Shown: piece by piece, positions 14,047-22,866 of the stretch
How the letters are laid out: each line of letters begins with the position of its first letter
How positions within the stretch are numbered: the stretch's first letter is position 1
IMG/VR virus record: IMGVR_UViG_3300028025_002710
Span: 1-25,812 of that record
Source of the DNA: a virus
DNA length: 25,812 bases
Direction: 5' to 3' (one strand)
The notes under the pieces: model-generated
The model's input: only the letters and a program-made list of their open reading frames with translations
What the model was told of the DNA's origin: nothing
Databases searched by the model: none
Made by a program: the position numbers and the translations under genes

Positions 14047-14364
14047 TTACTCTGGCAATACTGTCCATGCAGCTGGTAGACCAGAAGCAGACACAGGTTC
14101 TTTTTGCGATTCGATTTGTGCTGTTAAACTTTCTTCAACTGCAGTAACCTGCTCTGTACCAAGTTTGCTTTTGACCCAACCGATTACTACTTCTTTGGTA
14201 AGATCAGCGAAGGGGATCAGTGACTGACCAGCTGTTAGACCAACTGAACCATAGCTGGTTGCTGAGTAAGTATCTTCTGTGGCATTTGCACGCCAGTGAA
14301 CTGTAGTTACCAAACCATTAGAAGTTTGGCGATCCATTTGTTCAATATTCCATGTGATTGTCAT
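14047..14364 (-). CDS. Small conserved phage protein, DUF7936-like (copy 1)
   Basis: The 105-residue product starts TITWNIEQMDRQTSNGLVTT, then VHWRANATEDTYSATSYGSV. It continues with IPFADLTKEVVIGWVKSKLG, and ends GLPAAWTVLPE. The layout matches a small family widespread in phage genomes that I know as DUF7936 (name from memory): a beta start (W-I-xxx-R), VHW, a T/S-Y-x-x-x-YG loop, P-(F/Y)-xxLT, and a helix (V-I-GWV) with a trailing helix. A second member lies at 22867-23145. Both copies directly follow a fibre gene, so a role in fibre folding, assembly or attachment is a reasonable inference, not a demonstrated one. It is the last gene before the 14000 terminator. Confidence 0.8.
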   Translation of the reverse strand: MTITWNIEQMDRQTSNGLVTTVHWRANATEDTYSATSYGSVGLTAGQSLIPFADLTKEVVIGWVKSKLGTEQVTAVEESLTAQIESQKEPVSASGLPAAWTVLPE

Positions 14365-14379
14365 TTTGTTTTCCTTAAG

Positions 14380-16698
14380 TTATAGACCAGCAGCGTCTAG
14401 ACGTGCCTTTAGTGAATCGTTTTGTGCTTTGAGTTCTTTGATAGCGTTAATCATATACCATGTCAGGTTATCTGTATCAACAGACATAACTCCTGTACTT
14501 TCAGTCTTAACGCACTCAGGTAAAATTGCTTGAAGTTCTTGAGCAATAACACCCAACTGAACACCTTCTTTTTGAATCACACAATTTTTTGACAACTCAG
14601 TGACTTCATGTTCTGCACGATATTCGAAGTTACGAACACGAACCGAATTGATTACGCTTAAACCAACATTGTTATCAATGATATTTTTCTTTAAGCGTTG
14701 GTCAGATGTTGTCGACCAAGTTGATGAATTATTGCCTTGATAGACTCCACCACCACCAGTTCCTGCAGTACCACCTGGAGCAATAAAACCAGTGCCAGAG
14801 CCTCGACCAACAATAGTTCCGTTACCACCAATGACTACTTCATTTCCGCTAGTGCCACTAGCAGGAGATACACCAAATCCAATTAAGATATTTCCACTAC
14901 CTGTTGTCAGGCTGACTGCTCCCCATCCTGATTCATCACCAATACAAGTATTTGCAGTTCCAGTTGTTACTTGTCTGCCAGCACCATAACCTAAAAATGT
15001 GTTATTTGCACCAGTAGAAGCTGCACCTGCCAAATATCCAACTGCAGTAGAGTATTGTGATGTAGTGTTATTTAATAAAGCTGCAGCACCGATTGCCACA
15101 TTGTAAGAGCCAGTTGTGTTGTTTCGACCTGCATATCCACCAATGAATGTGTTATCAATACCTGTAGTAGTAGATCTGCCAACATAGAAACCAACCATAG
15201 CAGAGCCGTAATTCTCTCCTGTAGAGTGCGAGTACATAGCCTCAAATCCAACTGCAACAGCGTATCCGCTTGACCCTTCTGAACGAAGAGCGCCAGAACC
15301 AATGGCAACCATTGAGCCAACACTCGTTGCGCTGTACAGAGCCTGATAACCTAAAGCAGTATTATTAGATGCTGTGGTGTTTGAAAACATGGCTTGAGTA
15401 CCAACTGCTGTATTGGTTGCGCCTGTTGTGTTGTTGCGCAGTGCTTGATAGCCGACAGCGACGCTGTTAGAAGCAGTCGTATTAAGCGCAAGAGAACCCA
15501 TACCAATAGCAGTGTTTTGACTTCCAGTGGTGTTGCTGGAAATTGCACTTCGTCCAAGTCCTGTGTTGTATGTACCTGATGTATTGGTTGACATATTGTC
15601 ATGACCAATAGCAGTGTTTTCTACTCCAGTAGTGTTGCTATACAAAGCACCATTGCCCATGGCTACGTTGCGATTACCAGTGGTGTTTGAATATAGTGCT
15701 TGATAACCAAAAGCGTTATTTAAATCACCAGTAGTGTTGCTATAACCAGCCTGATAACCAACAGCAGTATTATTAGATGCATTACCAGTTGCAGTTCCTG
15801 TACCAGTACCTGCGTTGGTTGCAGTGAATACTACACCAACAGTATTTGAAGCTGCTCCATGGGCAACAAAGTTTGTTGTACCCAATGAAACGATTGTATA
15901 AGAAGCACCAGTGACGAATGCACCAGCTGTAACAGTACCACCAAAAAGTGCACCAAAGCCGACAGAAGTATTGTTAGATCCTGCAGTACTATTGTATCCT
16001 GCATTTCCACCTAAACCAGTGTTATTAGAACCAGTGACATTTAATCTTAAAGCGGAACGACCAATACCAGTATTAGTTTCACCAGTCGTATTAGCAAACA
16101 TGGCACGATCGCCAATTGCTGTGTTGCTTGCACCAGTGGTATTTACACCTAAAGTTGCTACACCCATGGCTACGTTATTAGTTCCAGTGGTGTTTGCGTA
16201 TAAAGCAGATTGTCCGACTGCAGTTATTGCTGAGCCAGTCGTATTGCTATATGCAGCTTGAAAACCAACAGCTGTATTTCCAGATGCTGTGGTGTTTGAG
16301 TAAAGAGTTTGATGGCCAACTGCTACGTTATCATAACCAGTTGTATTGGAAAATAAACCAAACTCACCAAACACATTGTTGCGATATCCAGAGGTGTTTG
16401 CCACCAAAGACTGTTTACCGAATGCATTGTTGCGATATCCATCAGTATTAACTAATAGCGCATTCCAACCAAATGCGGAATTGCTATAGCCAGTAGTATT
16501 AGCGTTTAAAGCACTAGCACCCACCGCAGTGTTAGTAGATACAGCACCCGCACCACGACCAACACCTACACCATAAAAACTAAAATCCGCAGTGGTAATT
16601 AAATCTGCAGGTACTAATGTGCCGTCAGTAACATTGCTCCCAGTAATAGGAACAGATATTGCTGGCATTGCAGCGACTTGAATTCTAGTTAATGGCAT
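14380..16698 (-). CDS. Repeat tail fibre with C-terminal S74 intramolecular chaperone
   Basis: The 772-residue product has a short N-terminus (MPLTRIQVAAMPAISVPITG), then about 30 copies of a 17-residue unit NTAxGxxALxxNTTGxx from residue 56 to about 610. These resemble the head repeats of trimeric YadA-like adhesins and likely form a left-handed trimeric beta prism. Residues 255-304 are an unrelated insert. After a glycine-rich hinge (GGTAGTGGGGVYQ) the final part (about 655-772) is an S74 chaperone domain: WSTTSDQRLKKNI with Ser665 and Lys670 as the probable self-cleavage pair, GVIAQELQAILPECV, and a terminal coiled coil (INAIKELKAQNDSLKARLDA). In this family the chaperone drives trimer folding and is then released. 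It sits between the 174-aa and 105-aa small proteins. The ribosome site is AGAAGAG, more distant than usual. Confidence 0.93.
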   Translation of the reverse strand: MPLTRIQVAAMPAISVPITGSNVTDGTLVPADLITTADFSFYGVGVGRGAGAVSTNTAVGASALNANTTGYSNSAFGWNALLVNTDGYRNNAFGKQSLVANTSGYRNNVFGEFGLFSNTTGYDNVAVGHQTLYSNTTASGNTAVGFQAAYSNTTGSAITAVGQSALYANTTGTNNVAMGVATLGVNTTGASNTAIGDRAMFANTTGETNTGIGRSALRLNVTGSNNTGLGGNAGYNSTAGSNNTSVGFGALFGGTVTAGAFVTGASYTIVSLGTTNFVAHGAASNTVGVVFTATNAGTGTGTATGNASNNTAVGYQAGYSNTTGDLNNAFGYQALYSNTTGNRNVAMGNGALYSNTTGVENTAIGHDNMSTNTSGTYNTGLGRSAISSNTTGSQNTAIGMGSLALNTTASNSVAVGYQALRNNTTGATNTAVGTQAMFSNTTASNNTALGYQALYSATSVGSMVAIGSGALRSEGSSGYAVAVGFEAMYSHSTGENYGSAMVGFYVGRSTTTGIDNTFIGGYAGRNNTTGSYNVAIGAAALLNNTTSQYSTAVGYLAGAASTGANNTFLGYGAGRQVTTGTANTCIGDESGWGAVSLTTGSGNILIGFGVSPASGTSGNEVVIGGNGTIVGRGSGTGFIAPGGTAGTGGGGVYQGNNSSTWSTTSDQRLKKNIIDNNVGLSVINSVRVRNFEYRAEHEVTELSKNCVIQKEGVQLGVIAQELQAILPECVKTESTGVMSVDTDNLTWYMINAIKELKAQNDSLKARLDAAGL
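14824..16533 (-). repeat. About 30 in-gene 51-bp repeats (17-residue YadA-head-like units)
   Basis: The array covers residues 56 to about 625 of the 772-aa fibre. From residue 56 to 243 the units keep an exact 17-residue spacing (56, 73, 90, 107, 124, 141, 158, 175, 192, 209, 226, 243). After an insert the spacing resumes exactly from residue 310 to 463. The last units (about 497-610) drift by one to four residues. The consensus is N(T/V/N)A(V/I/F)G, then A(L/M)(Y/F)xNTTG. Asn and Thr occupy the turn positions in nearly every unit. Confidence 0.9.
15787..15936 (-). other. Inserted 50-residue module interrupting the 17-residue repeat array
   Basis: Residues 255-304 read VTAGAFVTGASYTIVSLGTT, then NFVAHGAASNTVGVVFTATN and AGTGTGTAT. 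The insert enters in the middle of a repeat unit after ALFGG and the array resumes with NTAVGYQAGYSNTTG at residue 310. Its YTIVSLGTT-NFxxxGAxxxTVGxxFTATxAGxGTGTA pattern is one I recall from many phage structural proteins, so it looks like an acquired beta domain protruding from the shaft. Confidence 0.65.
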
Positions 16699-16726
16699 CT
16701 GTTTTCTCTTCTAGTGATCTTTGTAT

Positions 16727-16734
16727 TATTTAGG
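16727..16734 (-). promoter_or_regulatory. Weak candidate late promoter before the 772-aa fibre
   Basis: On the minus strand CCTAAATA followed by ATAC overlaps the TAA stop of the 174-aa gene, about 29 bases before the ATG at 16698. It matches TATAAATA at six of eight positions and the spacing to the start is suitable. The part that matches is largely fixed by the stop codon, so it could be chance. Confidence 0.22.
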
Positions 16735-17254
16735 CAGCGTCTTTAACTTCTTGTGGAGTCGCATCAATAATAGCCTGAGCAGCTGCACGTTGTGATTCGT
16801 CTTGTACAATAGCTGGATTTGGCACTGTTACCTGTACTGCTTCAGGAAATCCTTGCCAGATTTGAACTGTAGCTGGTAGTGGATCGATTGCAGTTTGTAT
16901 AACCATTTCTACGAGAACGTCTTCATACTGCATAGTTTCTTCATTAAATGTTTGTTCTCTGCTCGGGCGCATCTCTTTGACTTCTGGGCGACCTACAGAA
17001 ACAAGGTACTGAGCCAGACGAGCAACTGCTCTTTGATATGCAGAAAGTTGTATTGCAAACTTCTTTTCTGCAGCAGCAGTTACAATAGATTCTGGTAGAT
17101 CACCCTCGACGATTGATGCGCCATGCTCATTGATGTCATCCAAAAAGCGTTGATAGTCTGAGTTGGCTGGATCTAATGGGATGTATGTGCCATCAGACAG
17201 TCTTTGAACAACAGATGGTTCAAGTCCAGGCATGTTTACGGTTAATTTATACAT
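16730..17254 (-). CDS. Fibre-accessory protein of unknown function
   Basis: The 174-residue product starts MYKLTVNMPGLEPSVVQRLS, then DGTYIPLDPANSDYQRFLDD. The phrase YIPxDPANxDYQxFLxxI is very common near the start of phage fibre-associated small proteins and fibre-assembly-like proteins. The middle is a long predicted helix (AAAEKKFAIQLSAYQRAVAR). A Pro-rich stretch follows (MRPSREQ… and PLPATVQIWQGFPEAVQV), and the protein ends in a helix (SQRAAAQAIIDATPQEVKDA). It is acidic, with no signal or membrane segment. Its start overlaps the stop of the 361-aa fibre by one base (TAATG), so translation is probably coupled. It lies directly before the 772-aa repeat fibre. A chaperone or connector role is plausible but unproven. 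Confidence 0.75.
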   Translation of the reverse strand: MYKLTVNMPGLEPSVVQRLSDGTYIPLDPANSDYQRFLDDINEHGASIVEGDLPESIVTAAAEKKFAIQLSAYQRAVARLAQYLVSVGRPEVKEMRPSREQTFNEETMQYEDVLVEMVIQTAIDPLPATVQIWQGFPEAVQVTVPNPAIVQDESQRAAAQAIIDATPQEVKDAA

Positions 17255-18339
17255 TATAACTCCGATGTAAGAATAATATAACTAGAGTTGCTGGTGAAGT
17301 AAGCTGCTCCAGGTGCTCTTGCTGTCATACCACCACCACCAGTCGCTTGAAGTGTGGCAAAGGTTGTAGAAGAAGCATTCAACACTGGAGTTCCAAGCGT
17401 AAATCCAGAGATTTGATCATTATATGATATAGCAGATGCGCTGACCAAAGAAGGAGAAGATCTCATTACTACTGGAAAGTTAAAAGAAATATTAGCTGAT
17501 GTGGATGAATATGCCCAACCCTGTCCAACTCTGAATCCAGAGTCTCCCGATATAACATAACAGTACCTCTGACAAAGAGCTAACTCAGTTCCGATTGGAC
17601 GAAACTCGAATGGAGTGGCAACTGCACCTTTTTCAAACTGAATACCAGTTAAATATGTGTCCTGCGGCAGATCATCTGATCCCTGAAGCAAACGAACGTA
17701 TAAACATCTTACATTAGATAAAGATCCACTATCCGCAACCCATGATGGTAAGGTAAAGTTAAAAACATATTTTTGCCATTGATTTGTCACAAACTGTGTT
17801 CCTTGCATCGAAGCAACACCCTGACTTTGGTGAGAACCACCAACTGATGTTTCTGCCAAACCCAATGTTACGTTAACTGTTCTGCTTGCATAAGCACTTT
17901 TCATCCAGAATGAAACAGTCCATTGAGTTCCTGGCTGAAACTCACCATATACACCACTAGAAGGAAGTTCTACATATGTTCTAATATGAAAACCATCATC
18001 AGTTGCTCCAGTGGCATATGTTCTCATGGAGTAGGTAAAACCTTGTCCCACTGGAACATCGGTAGAACGATCAGTATAAATGGTAGTACTATTTCTTGGC
18101 TCACACCTAAACATATCAACACCAAACCCAGACCCAGGAGTAGTGGTTACCCCACGTTGCCAAATTCTAAAATCGCCATTAATGATACGATTGCGAAACA
18201 TCGTTGAGTTAAGTGATGTATAAACATCATCCACGGTATTGGCACGTAGCAGTTCTTCACCTTTAATACCAGTTGGCTTCTTAAGAGCAGATAGTTCTTC
18301 TCTTAAGTTTAGGGCTGGTTTAGATACAGTTACTGTCAT
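17254..18339 (-). CDS. Tail fibre protein with jelly-roll-like domain
   Basis: The 361-residue product starts with a helical segment (residues 10-45: NLREELSALKKPTGIKGEEL) and then FRNRIINGDFRIWQRG (48-63). This phrase opens a beta-sandwich domain in many phage fibre tips. The domain runs to about residue 237 and has WTVSFWMKSAYASRTVNV and GIQFEKGAVATPFEFRPIG (232-250), then TELALCQRYCYV, the phrase that typically closes it. The remaining 100 residues are a beta-rich end with a glycine patch (GGGGMTARAPGAAYF). Such proteins are usually virion fibre components that bind cell-surface carbohydrate; this is family knowledge, and the receptor is not predictable. The ribosome site is AAGGATAAGAAATG. 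Confidence 0.85.
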   Translation of the reverse strand: MTVTVSKPALNLREELSALKKPTGIKGEELLRANTVDDVYTSLNSTMFRNRIINGDFRIWQRGVTTTPGSGFGVDMFRCEPRNSTTIYTDRSTDVPVGQGFTYSMRTYATGATDDGFHIRTYVELPSSGVYGEFQPGTQWTVSFWMKSAYASRTVNVTLGLAETSVGGSHQSQGVASMQGTQFVTNQWQKYVFNFTLPSWVADSGSLSNVRCLYVRLLQGSDDLPQDTYLTGIQFEKGAVATPFEFRPIGTELALCQRYCYVISGDSGFRVGQGWAYSSTSANISFNFPVVMRSSPSLVSASAISYNDQISGFTLGTPVLNASSTTFATLQATGGGGMTARAPGAAYFTSNSSYIILTSEL

Positions 18340-18348
18340 TTCTTATCC

Positions 18349-20757
18349 TTATTGTTCTGCAACTAGACCATTTGATGCGCTAATTGATGCAGAAACAGCT
18401 GTTGTTGTATTTTCTACACGACGCAATCCATCAAACACTGAACGACCAGAAGATGTTCCTACATGAAGCAGATCTGTGCTATTATCATATGCAAGATCAT
18501 TCACTTGATCCGAAGAACCATATAAACATCCCTTGGCACCAGCATCAAATAATAGTTTTTCATCGTTATATATTCTGGCGATTAGCGCTGCGCTTGGAGC
18601 AGTTGCTGATATTTTAAACAAAGCCACAGATCCTGGAATTGCTTTAGCCGATGAAGAATCAGTTCCAACATTTAACATACCTTTTGCAGCAGTTGGTGCT
18701 GATACATTATTTGTTGATTGTGTACCAGAAGCTACCAAAACTCCATCTATGTAGATGTAAAGAGTACTATTTCTTCTAACGCAACAAATGTGACGCCATG
18801 TTTGAGTCATTATACTTGAAACAGCGGATCCTGAAGTTTGATATTGAGTAGTTTCTGCTGCATTACGAGTAATAAATTCAATATTGTTATAACTCGAACC
18901 AAGATATACTTCGATCATGGCATAACTATTTGTGGTAGTTTGGCCACGCCAAAATAGTGGTTGATTTGCAGCAGTAGCTGTGTTACTCTTAAACCAAATC
19001 ATTGCCGAGAAATCACCAGTACCAAAATCTAATTGATCATTGTATGGTGCTTGTAGATAGTTGCTTGTACTAAAACCACTGTAAGCCATAAGGTCATTAC
19101 CAGTGTTTACTGCAGATTTTGTTATAGAACCAAAAACTTGCAGCCCTTTATTATTAACCGAACGATCTTCTTCAACTTCATAGATGTATAAAGAAGTAAT
19201 AGCGATCGGTCCACCAGCAGTTCTAAGTAAACGAATTCTTGATGATGCAGTTTTAGTGAAGTAGAAGTATACAAGTCCAGTACCACTTGCAGTTCCAAGT
19301 GTTGTCCCAGATGCAAGTCCAAAGCCAGGACCATCATCATCAATGATAAATGTTCCAGAGTTTGCATTAGATGTTACGTTTAACACACCAAGATATCTTC
19401 TACCAGTTACACCATTCCATGTCGATAGTGTTGCTCTAGAAGATGTTACGTTAGCAAGAGTTAATACTCCGCCAGAAATTGTTGGTCCATCAGTAAGCCC
19501 CCAATTACCAGTAGCATTAAAGTCGTCAGCTAAAATTCCTGTTGTAGATGCTGCTGTAGTTGATGAATCACTTAAGAACGCACCTCTGATATCTCCAGGC
19601 ATCCAACCACTGTTATAGGATTTTGTGATAGCATTTGCTGCTCCGTCCATACCACGTAAAACATGGGGTGTTGGTCTAATAATATTCATTAAACCACTAC
19701 CAGAACCTATGCTCATGGTACGGTTTTTAGTTGTAACTAAACCATATATGCCTGAGGTAATTTCATTCTTAGGCTTTGTTGGATATGGAGTTGAAATGCC
19801 ACTACCAGAACCCGCACTACTATCTCCAGCATAATTATAGTGTTCTGACATTATGGTTGTTGTTGGATTTGAATATCCATGCATTGCGCCAGCTGTGTAT
19901 GAAACAGCAGGTATTTCACCTACCCAAACAAACCCATATAAATTGTTTGAAGTATCAGAATAAGAAAACGCTAATCTGTTGTCATCAGTAAAGGTAACTT
20001 TAAAAACGGCATCATTATTCTCACCAGAAGAAAGATTTGCAACAGTTCCATTGTTATTGATAACACTTACACCAACATTTGTGGCGATAGCAATAGTTGG
20101 CGTTGGTAATCCTGTAGCTGCATCAATTGGTGCATTTGGTAACACTGTCATGGCTACATCATTCATAATCCATGTTGCAATAGCATAAGTGTTAATTGCT
20201 CCGCCATTACTGGTAAAGGCTGTTACACCATTTCTGTTCGCTATACTGCGATCAGAAGTTATGTTGTATGTTAAATTGCTGTAAATGATATGTGTAGTAT
20301 CATCAATAAATCTAAACCACACACCACCATCTTCACTTACTGTAACAATTCCACCATTCAAAGCTGTAACTGCTTGTTTTGTATGATTGCTAGTTGGCCA
20401 ATCGATAATACCATTTGCAGAGAATACCATCCACATTGGTAGGTCTGGACTATCACCATCATAAATGGTCATTGTTGTTGTGGTACATACGATAACTGCC
20501 ACTGCAGGAAATTCACGTCGTGAACCACGAGTTGCAGTGTTTAAAGTTTCGTTGTACCAGCTAGTGTGCGAAGTGCGCTTACGCCATGCACCGCCATCAG
20601 AGTCTTTACGAGTATCGTAAACAAACACATCAACAGCAGTGGCTGCAATGCTGGCGCTGATAGCATTAACAGAAAGATTACTTACTGTTCCAGTCGTGTC
20701 AACTGGAGCAACTGTTCCATCTAAGATGCTACGGGAAATTACTTTTCTGATTGCCAT
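18349..20757 (-). CDS. Multi-domain tail fibre: propeller-like start, jelly roll, LamG-like domain
   Basis: The 802-residue product opens MAIRKVISRSILDGTVAPVD, then a phrase (AISASIAATAVDVFVYDTRK, GGAWRKRTSHTSWYNE, SRREFPAVAVIV) that recurs at the head of large aquatic phage fibres. From about residue 85 to 380 there are repeated short blocks with SEDGGVWFRF, TNVGVSVINNNGT and FTDDNRLAFSYSD, compatible with a beta propeller. Residues 408-530 (DDFNATGNWGL … TLSTWNG) look like a jelly roll. Residues 560-720 contain NYLQAPYNDQLDFGTGDFSA, MIWFKS, TWRHICCVRRN, and YIYIDGVLVASG, the classic LamG/concanavalin-like pattern, which binds sugars. The end (RVENTTTAVSASISASNGL) is low in complexity. No chaperone domain is present. 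Confidence 0.87.
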   Translation of the reverse strand: MAIRKVISRSILDGTVAPVDTTGTVSNLSVNAISASIAATAVDVFVYDTRKDSDGGAWRKRTSHTSWYNETLNTATRGSRREFPAVAVIVCTTTTMTIYDGDSPDLPMWMVFSANGIIDWPTSNHTKQAVTALNGGIVTVSEDGGVWFRFIDDTTHIIYSNLTYNITSDRSIANRNGVTAFTSNGGAINTYAIATWIMNDVAMTVLPNAPIDAATGLPTPTIAIATNVGVSVINNNGTVANLSSGENNDAVFKVTFTDDNRLAFSYSDTSNNLYGFVWVGEIPAVSYTAGAMHGYSNPTTTIMSEHYNYAGDSSAGSGSGISTPYPTKPKNEITSGIYGLVTTKNRTMSIGSGSGLMNIIRPTPHVLRGMDGAANAITKSYNSGWMPGDIRGAFLSDSSTTAASTTGILADDFNATGNWGLTDGPTISGGVLTLANVTSSRATLSTWNGVTGRRYLGVLNVTSNANSGTFIIDDDGPGFGLASGTTLGTASGTGLVYFYFTKTASSRIRLLRTAGGPIAITSLYIYEVEEDRSVNNKGLQVFGSITKSAVNTGNDLMAYSGFSTSNYLQAPYNDQLDFGTGDFSAMIWFKSNTATAANQPLFWRGQTTTNSYAMIEVYLGSSYNNIEFITRNAAETTQYQTSGSAVSSIMTQTWRHICCVRRNSTLYIYIDGVLVASGTQSTNNVSAPTAAKGMLNVGTDSSSAKAIPGSVALFKISATAPSAALIARIYNDEKLLFDAGAKGCLYGSSDQVNDLAYDNSTDLLHVGTSSGRSVFDGLRRVENTTTAVSASISASNGLVAEQ

Positions 20758-20766
20758 ATGTTCTCT

Positions 20767-22863
20767 TTACTTTGCTTTGAGTGCAGCGATTTCCACTGCC
20801 TGTGCGTCAACAATTGCTTTGAGTTCTTGGATTGCAGCAGTTAAAGTAGCCACTAAGAATGACGTGTCAACACCTTGATAGACTGGATCACCTTTTGAGT
20901 CTACTGCATCTTTTTCACCCGTCACACACTCAGGAACTATTGTTTGCAACTCGTGGGCAATGAAACCTTCACCATTAGAGTTATTAGAGTTCCATTTGTA
21001 AGTTACTGGTTTAAGTTGGGCTACTTTAGCCAATGCGTCTGTCATAGGAACAATAGTATTTTTCAAACGATAGTCTGAAGATGTGTTATATGCAACAGTT
21101 GTGCCGTTATGTGTAATTGAACCACGATTGCCTGAGCCATTGCCCATGAAAGCAACTAATGTTCCGCTAACAGCTTCGTTTGCTACTGCCAATGGTGTAC
21201 CGCTGTCTGCTCTTGTAGTAATTCTTCCCAATGAACCAGAACCAGCACCACCAGCTATTAAATTACCATCTTTATCAAATCTTCCCGCCTCATACGCACT
21301 TCCTGATGTATTGGTTACGTAAAAAGCTAGTTGAGAAGCATTGCTAGACAAATAAGAATTTAAGGCTCTAATACCTGCATAGATATTAGGGTCGTTTGGT
21401 CCAATTAAGTATCCACCACTCACAACAGGAGTCCCTGACGTGCCATTTGCGGTTTGATTCTGATACGTAATACCGTTGACAACCAGCTTGCCACCGCTAC
21501 CTGCGTTTGTATATCCGATTAGTACTTCACCTGCTGCCGTAATACGCATCTTCTCTGTAGGATTCGTTGCTGGAGCACCAGCACCTTTTGTCAAGAATGT
21601 TAATGCTGTTGAGTAGTCTGTAGCACTGTTTGTGCGGTATGCCTGAATTGCTGCAGTACCTATATCTGAACCGATCTGGAATTGAATACCTGCATAACGA
21701 GTATTGTCACCACCAGTATCAGTAGTGTTTCTAATATACAAGTTAACACCTGAAGATGCAACAGAACCAGTTTGAGCAATATTACCAGTTGTTGGATCAA
21801 TCGATAACTTAGTTGACCCATTGTACATAAAGAACAATTCGTCATTGGCATTGGAGAATGTGCTTTGAATATCCCAGTAGTTGGTATCAGCCTGCATACG
21901 GATGTATGGGTTGTTACCTGCACCACTTGTTTTAATTTGTAGGTAAGGGTTGCCAGAGGTATTGACGTAGATGTTACCAGCAACTTCTAACTTTTGAGAA
22001 GGAGCAGTGGTGCCAATACCAAAGTTGCCAGTATTAGTGATTCTAATAGCTTCGCTACCAGATGGAGCGAATGCAATTGCTGGATCAGTTCCAACTGCTC
22101 CAGTTGCAAGAGTATAAACAGGAGTACTGTCTAATACAGATGCTTGGAAGTACATTCTCTTAACCTGACCAGCAGTATTTCTTGCGGTAAGGGCTAATGG
22201 ATTAGAAGCAGAAGATGATGCACCTGTATCGATTTCCGTACGGTATGCATTTAGTATCGTAGAAGAGGGAAGACCGATACCAAAGTTACCCTGCGCATCC
22301 CAGTAAGGGAATGTCGAAGCCATTTTGGCACGAGTAATCGAACCATCAGCAACAGTATCAATGCTTACTTTTTCTTTGACCAACGTGTATACGTCGATCT
22401 CAGCACCGCTATCTGGTGCACCATTAAAGTTAATTGTTGAACCACCAGATACGTAGTTATTACCCGATCCTTCACGTTGTAGGATACCGTCTACGAATAC
22501 CATGATACCTGCAGGAACTACAGGTGGATCTGTTAAGGTAAACAGCGTAGTAGTGCCGTCACCTGTTAGTGTTTGTTTGGTTGTTTCTTGACCAGCTGCA
22601 CGTGGAGTGGTTAACTGTTTGCCAAGATAGATGATATAAGTTGTAGTGCCAGTAACTGGTGCTTCAGAGAACACGATCGATTGACCACCACCAGACACGC
22701 TATAAGCTACTCCAGGCTCCTGCAAGACTCCACCATACACTACCATCAAGGAATTGGCAGAGCCAACTGCGAATGTAAGTGTAAAGGTGGTTGTGCTTGA
22801 GTCAGCAGTTAGTACCTGCTTCTCAAACATTCCTATGTCAACTGATCTACCGATATAAGCCAT
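20767..22863 (-). CDS. Tail fibre with duplicated N-terminal domain and C-terminal S74 chaperone
   Basis: The 698-residue product begins MAYIGRSVDIGMFEKQVLTA. Residues 15-80 and 96-160 are two copies of one beta domain (KQVLTADSSTTTFTLTFA … GVLQEPGVAYSVSGGG, and KQTLTGDGTTTLFTLTDPP … DGILQREGSGNNYVSGG). A bridge VDTVADGSITRAKMAS-like segment follows. The shaft has the unit GNFGIGTTAPSQKLEVAGNI, common in S74 fibres. The end (about 590-698) is the chaperone: NTSSDYRLKNTIVPM with Ser596 and Lys601 five residues apart as in active members, GFIAHELQTIVPECV, and a terminal coiled coil (LTAAIQELKAIVDAQAVEI). Self-cleavage after trimer assembly is expected from the family. It directly follows the 92-aa protein with a 3-base gap. 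Confidence 0.93.
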   Translation of the reverse strand: MAYIGRSVDIGMFEKQVLTADSSTTTFTLTFAVGSANSLMVVYGGVLQEPGVAYSVSGGGQSIVFSEAPVTGTTTYIIYLGKQLTTPRAAGQETTKQTLTGDGTTTLFTLTDPPVVPAGIMVFVDGILQREGSGNNYVSGGSTINFNGAPDSGAEIDVYTLVKEKVSIDTVADGSITRAKMASTFPYWDAQGNFGIGLPSSTILNAYRTEIDTGASSSASNPLALTARNTAGQVKRMYFQASVLDSTPVYTLATGAVGTDPAIAFAPSGSEAIRITNTGNFGIGTTAPSQKLEVAGNIYVNTSGNPYLQIKTSGAGNNPYIRMQADTNYWDIQSTFSNANDELFFMYNGSTKLSIDPTTGNIAQTGSVASSGVNLYIRNTTDTGGDNTRYAGIQFQIGSDIGTAAIQAYRTNSATDYSTALTFLTKGAGAPATNPTEKMRITAAGEVLIGYTNAGSGGKLVVNGITYQNQTANGTSGTPVVSGGYLIGPNDPNIYAGIRALNSYLSSNASQLAFYVTNTSGSAYEAGRFDKDGNLIAGGAGSGSLGRITTRADSGTPLAVANEAVSGTLVAFMGNGSGNRGSITHNGTTVAYNTSSDYRLKNTIVPMTDALAKVAQLKPVTYKWNSNNSNGEGFIAHELQTIVPECVTGEKDAVDSKGDPVYQGVDTSFLVATLTAAIQELKAIVDAQAVEIAALKAK

Positions 22864-22866
22864 TTG

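Noticed and set aside
15072-15608. Leu-rich minus-strand frames inside the 772-aa repeat fibre
   Set aside because: They are alternate-frame translations of the repeats, with no start signal of their own.
15911-16261. Plus-strand open frame of 116 codons
   Set aside because: It is the antisense shadow of the 51-bp repeat array. The protein is Pro/Val/Ala-rich with the same periodicity, and there is no ribosome site or independent context.
14824-16533. CRISPR-like array
   Set aside because: The 51-bp period is protein-coding throughout, the units vary at all positions, and there are no constant repeats separated by unique spacers.
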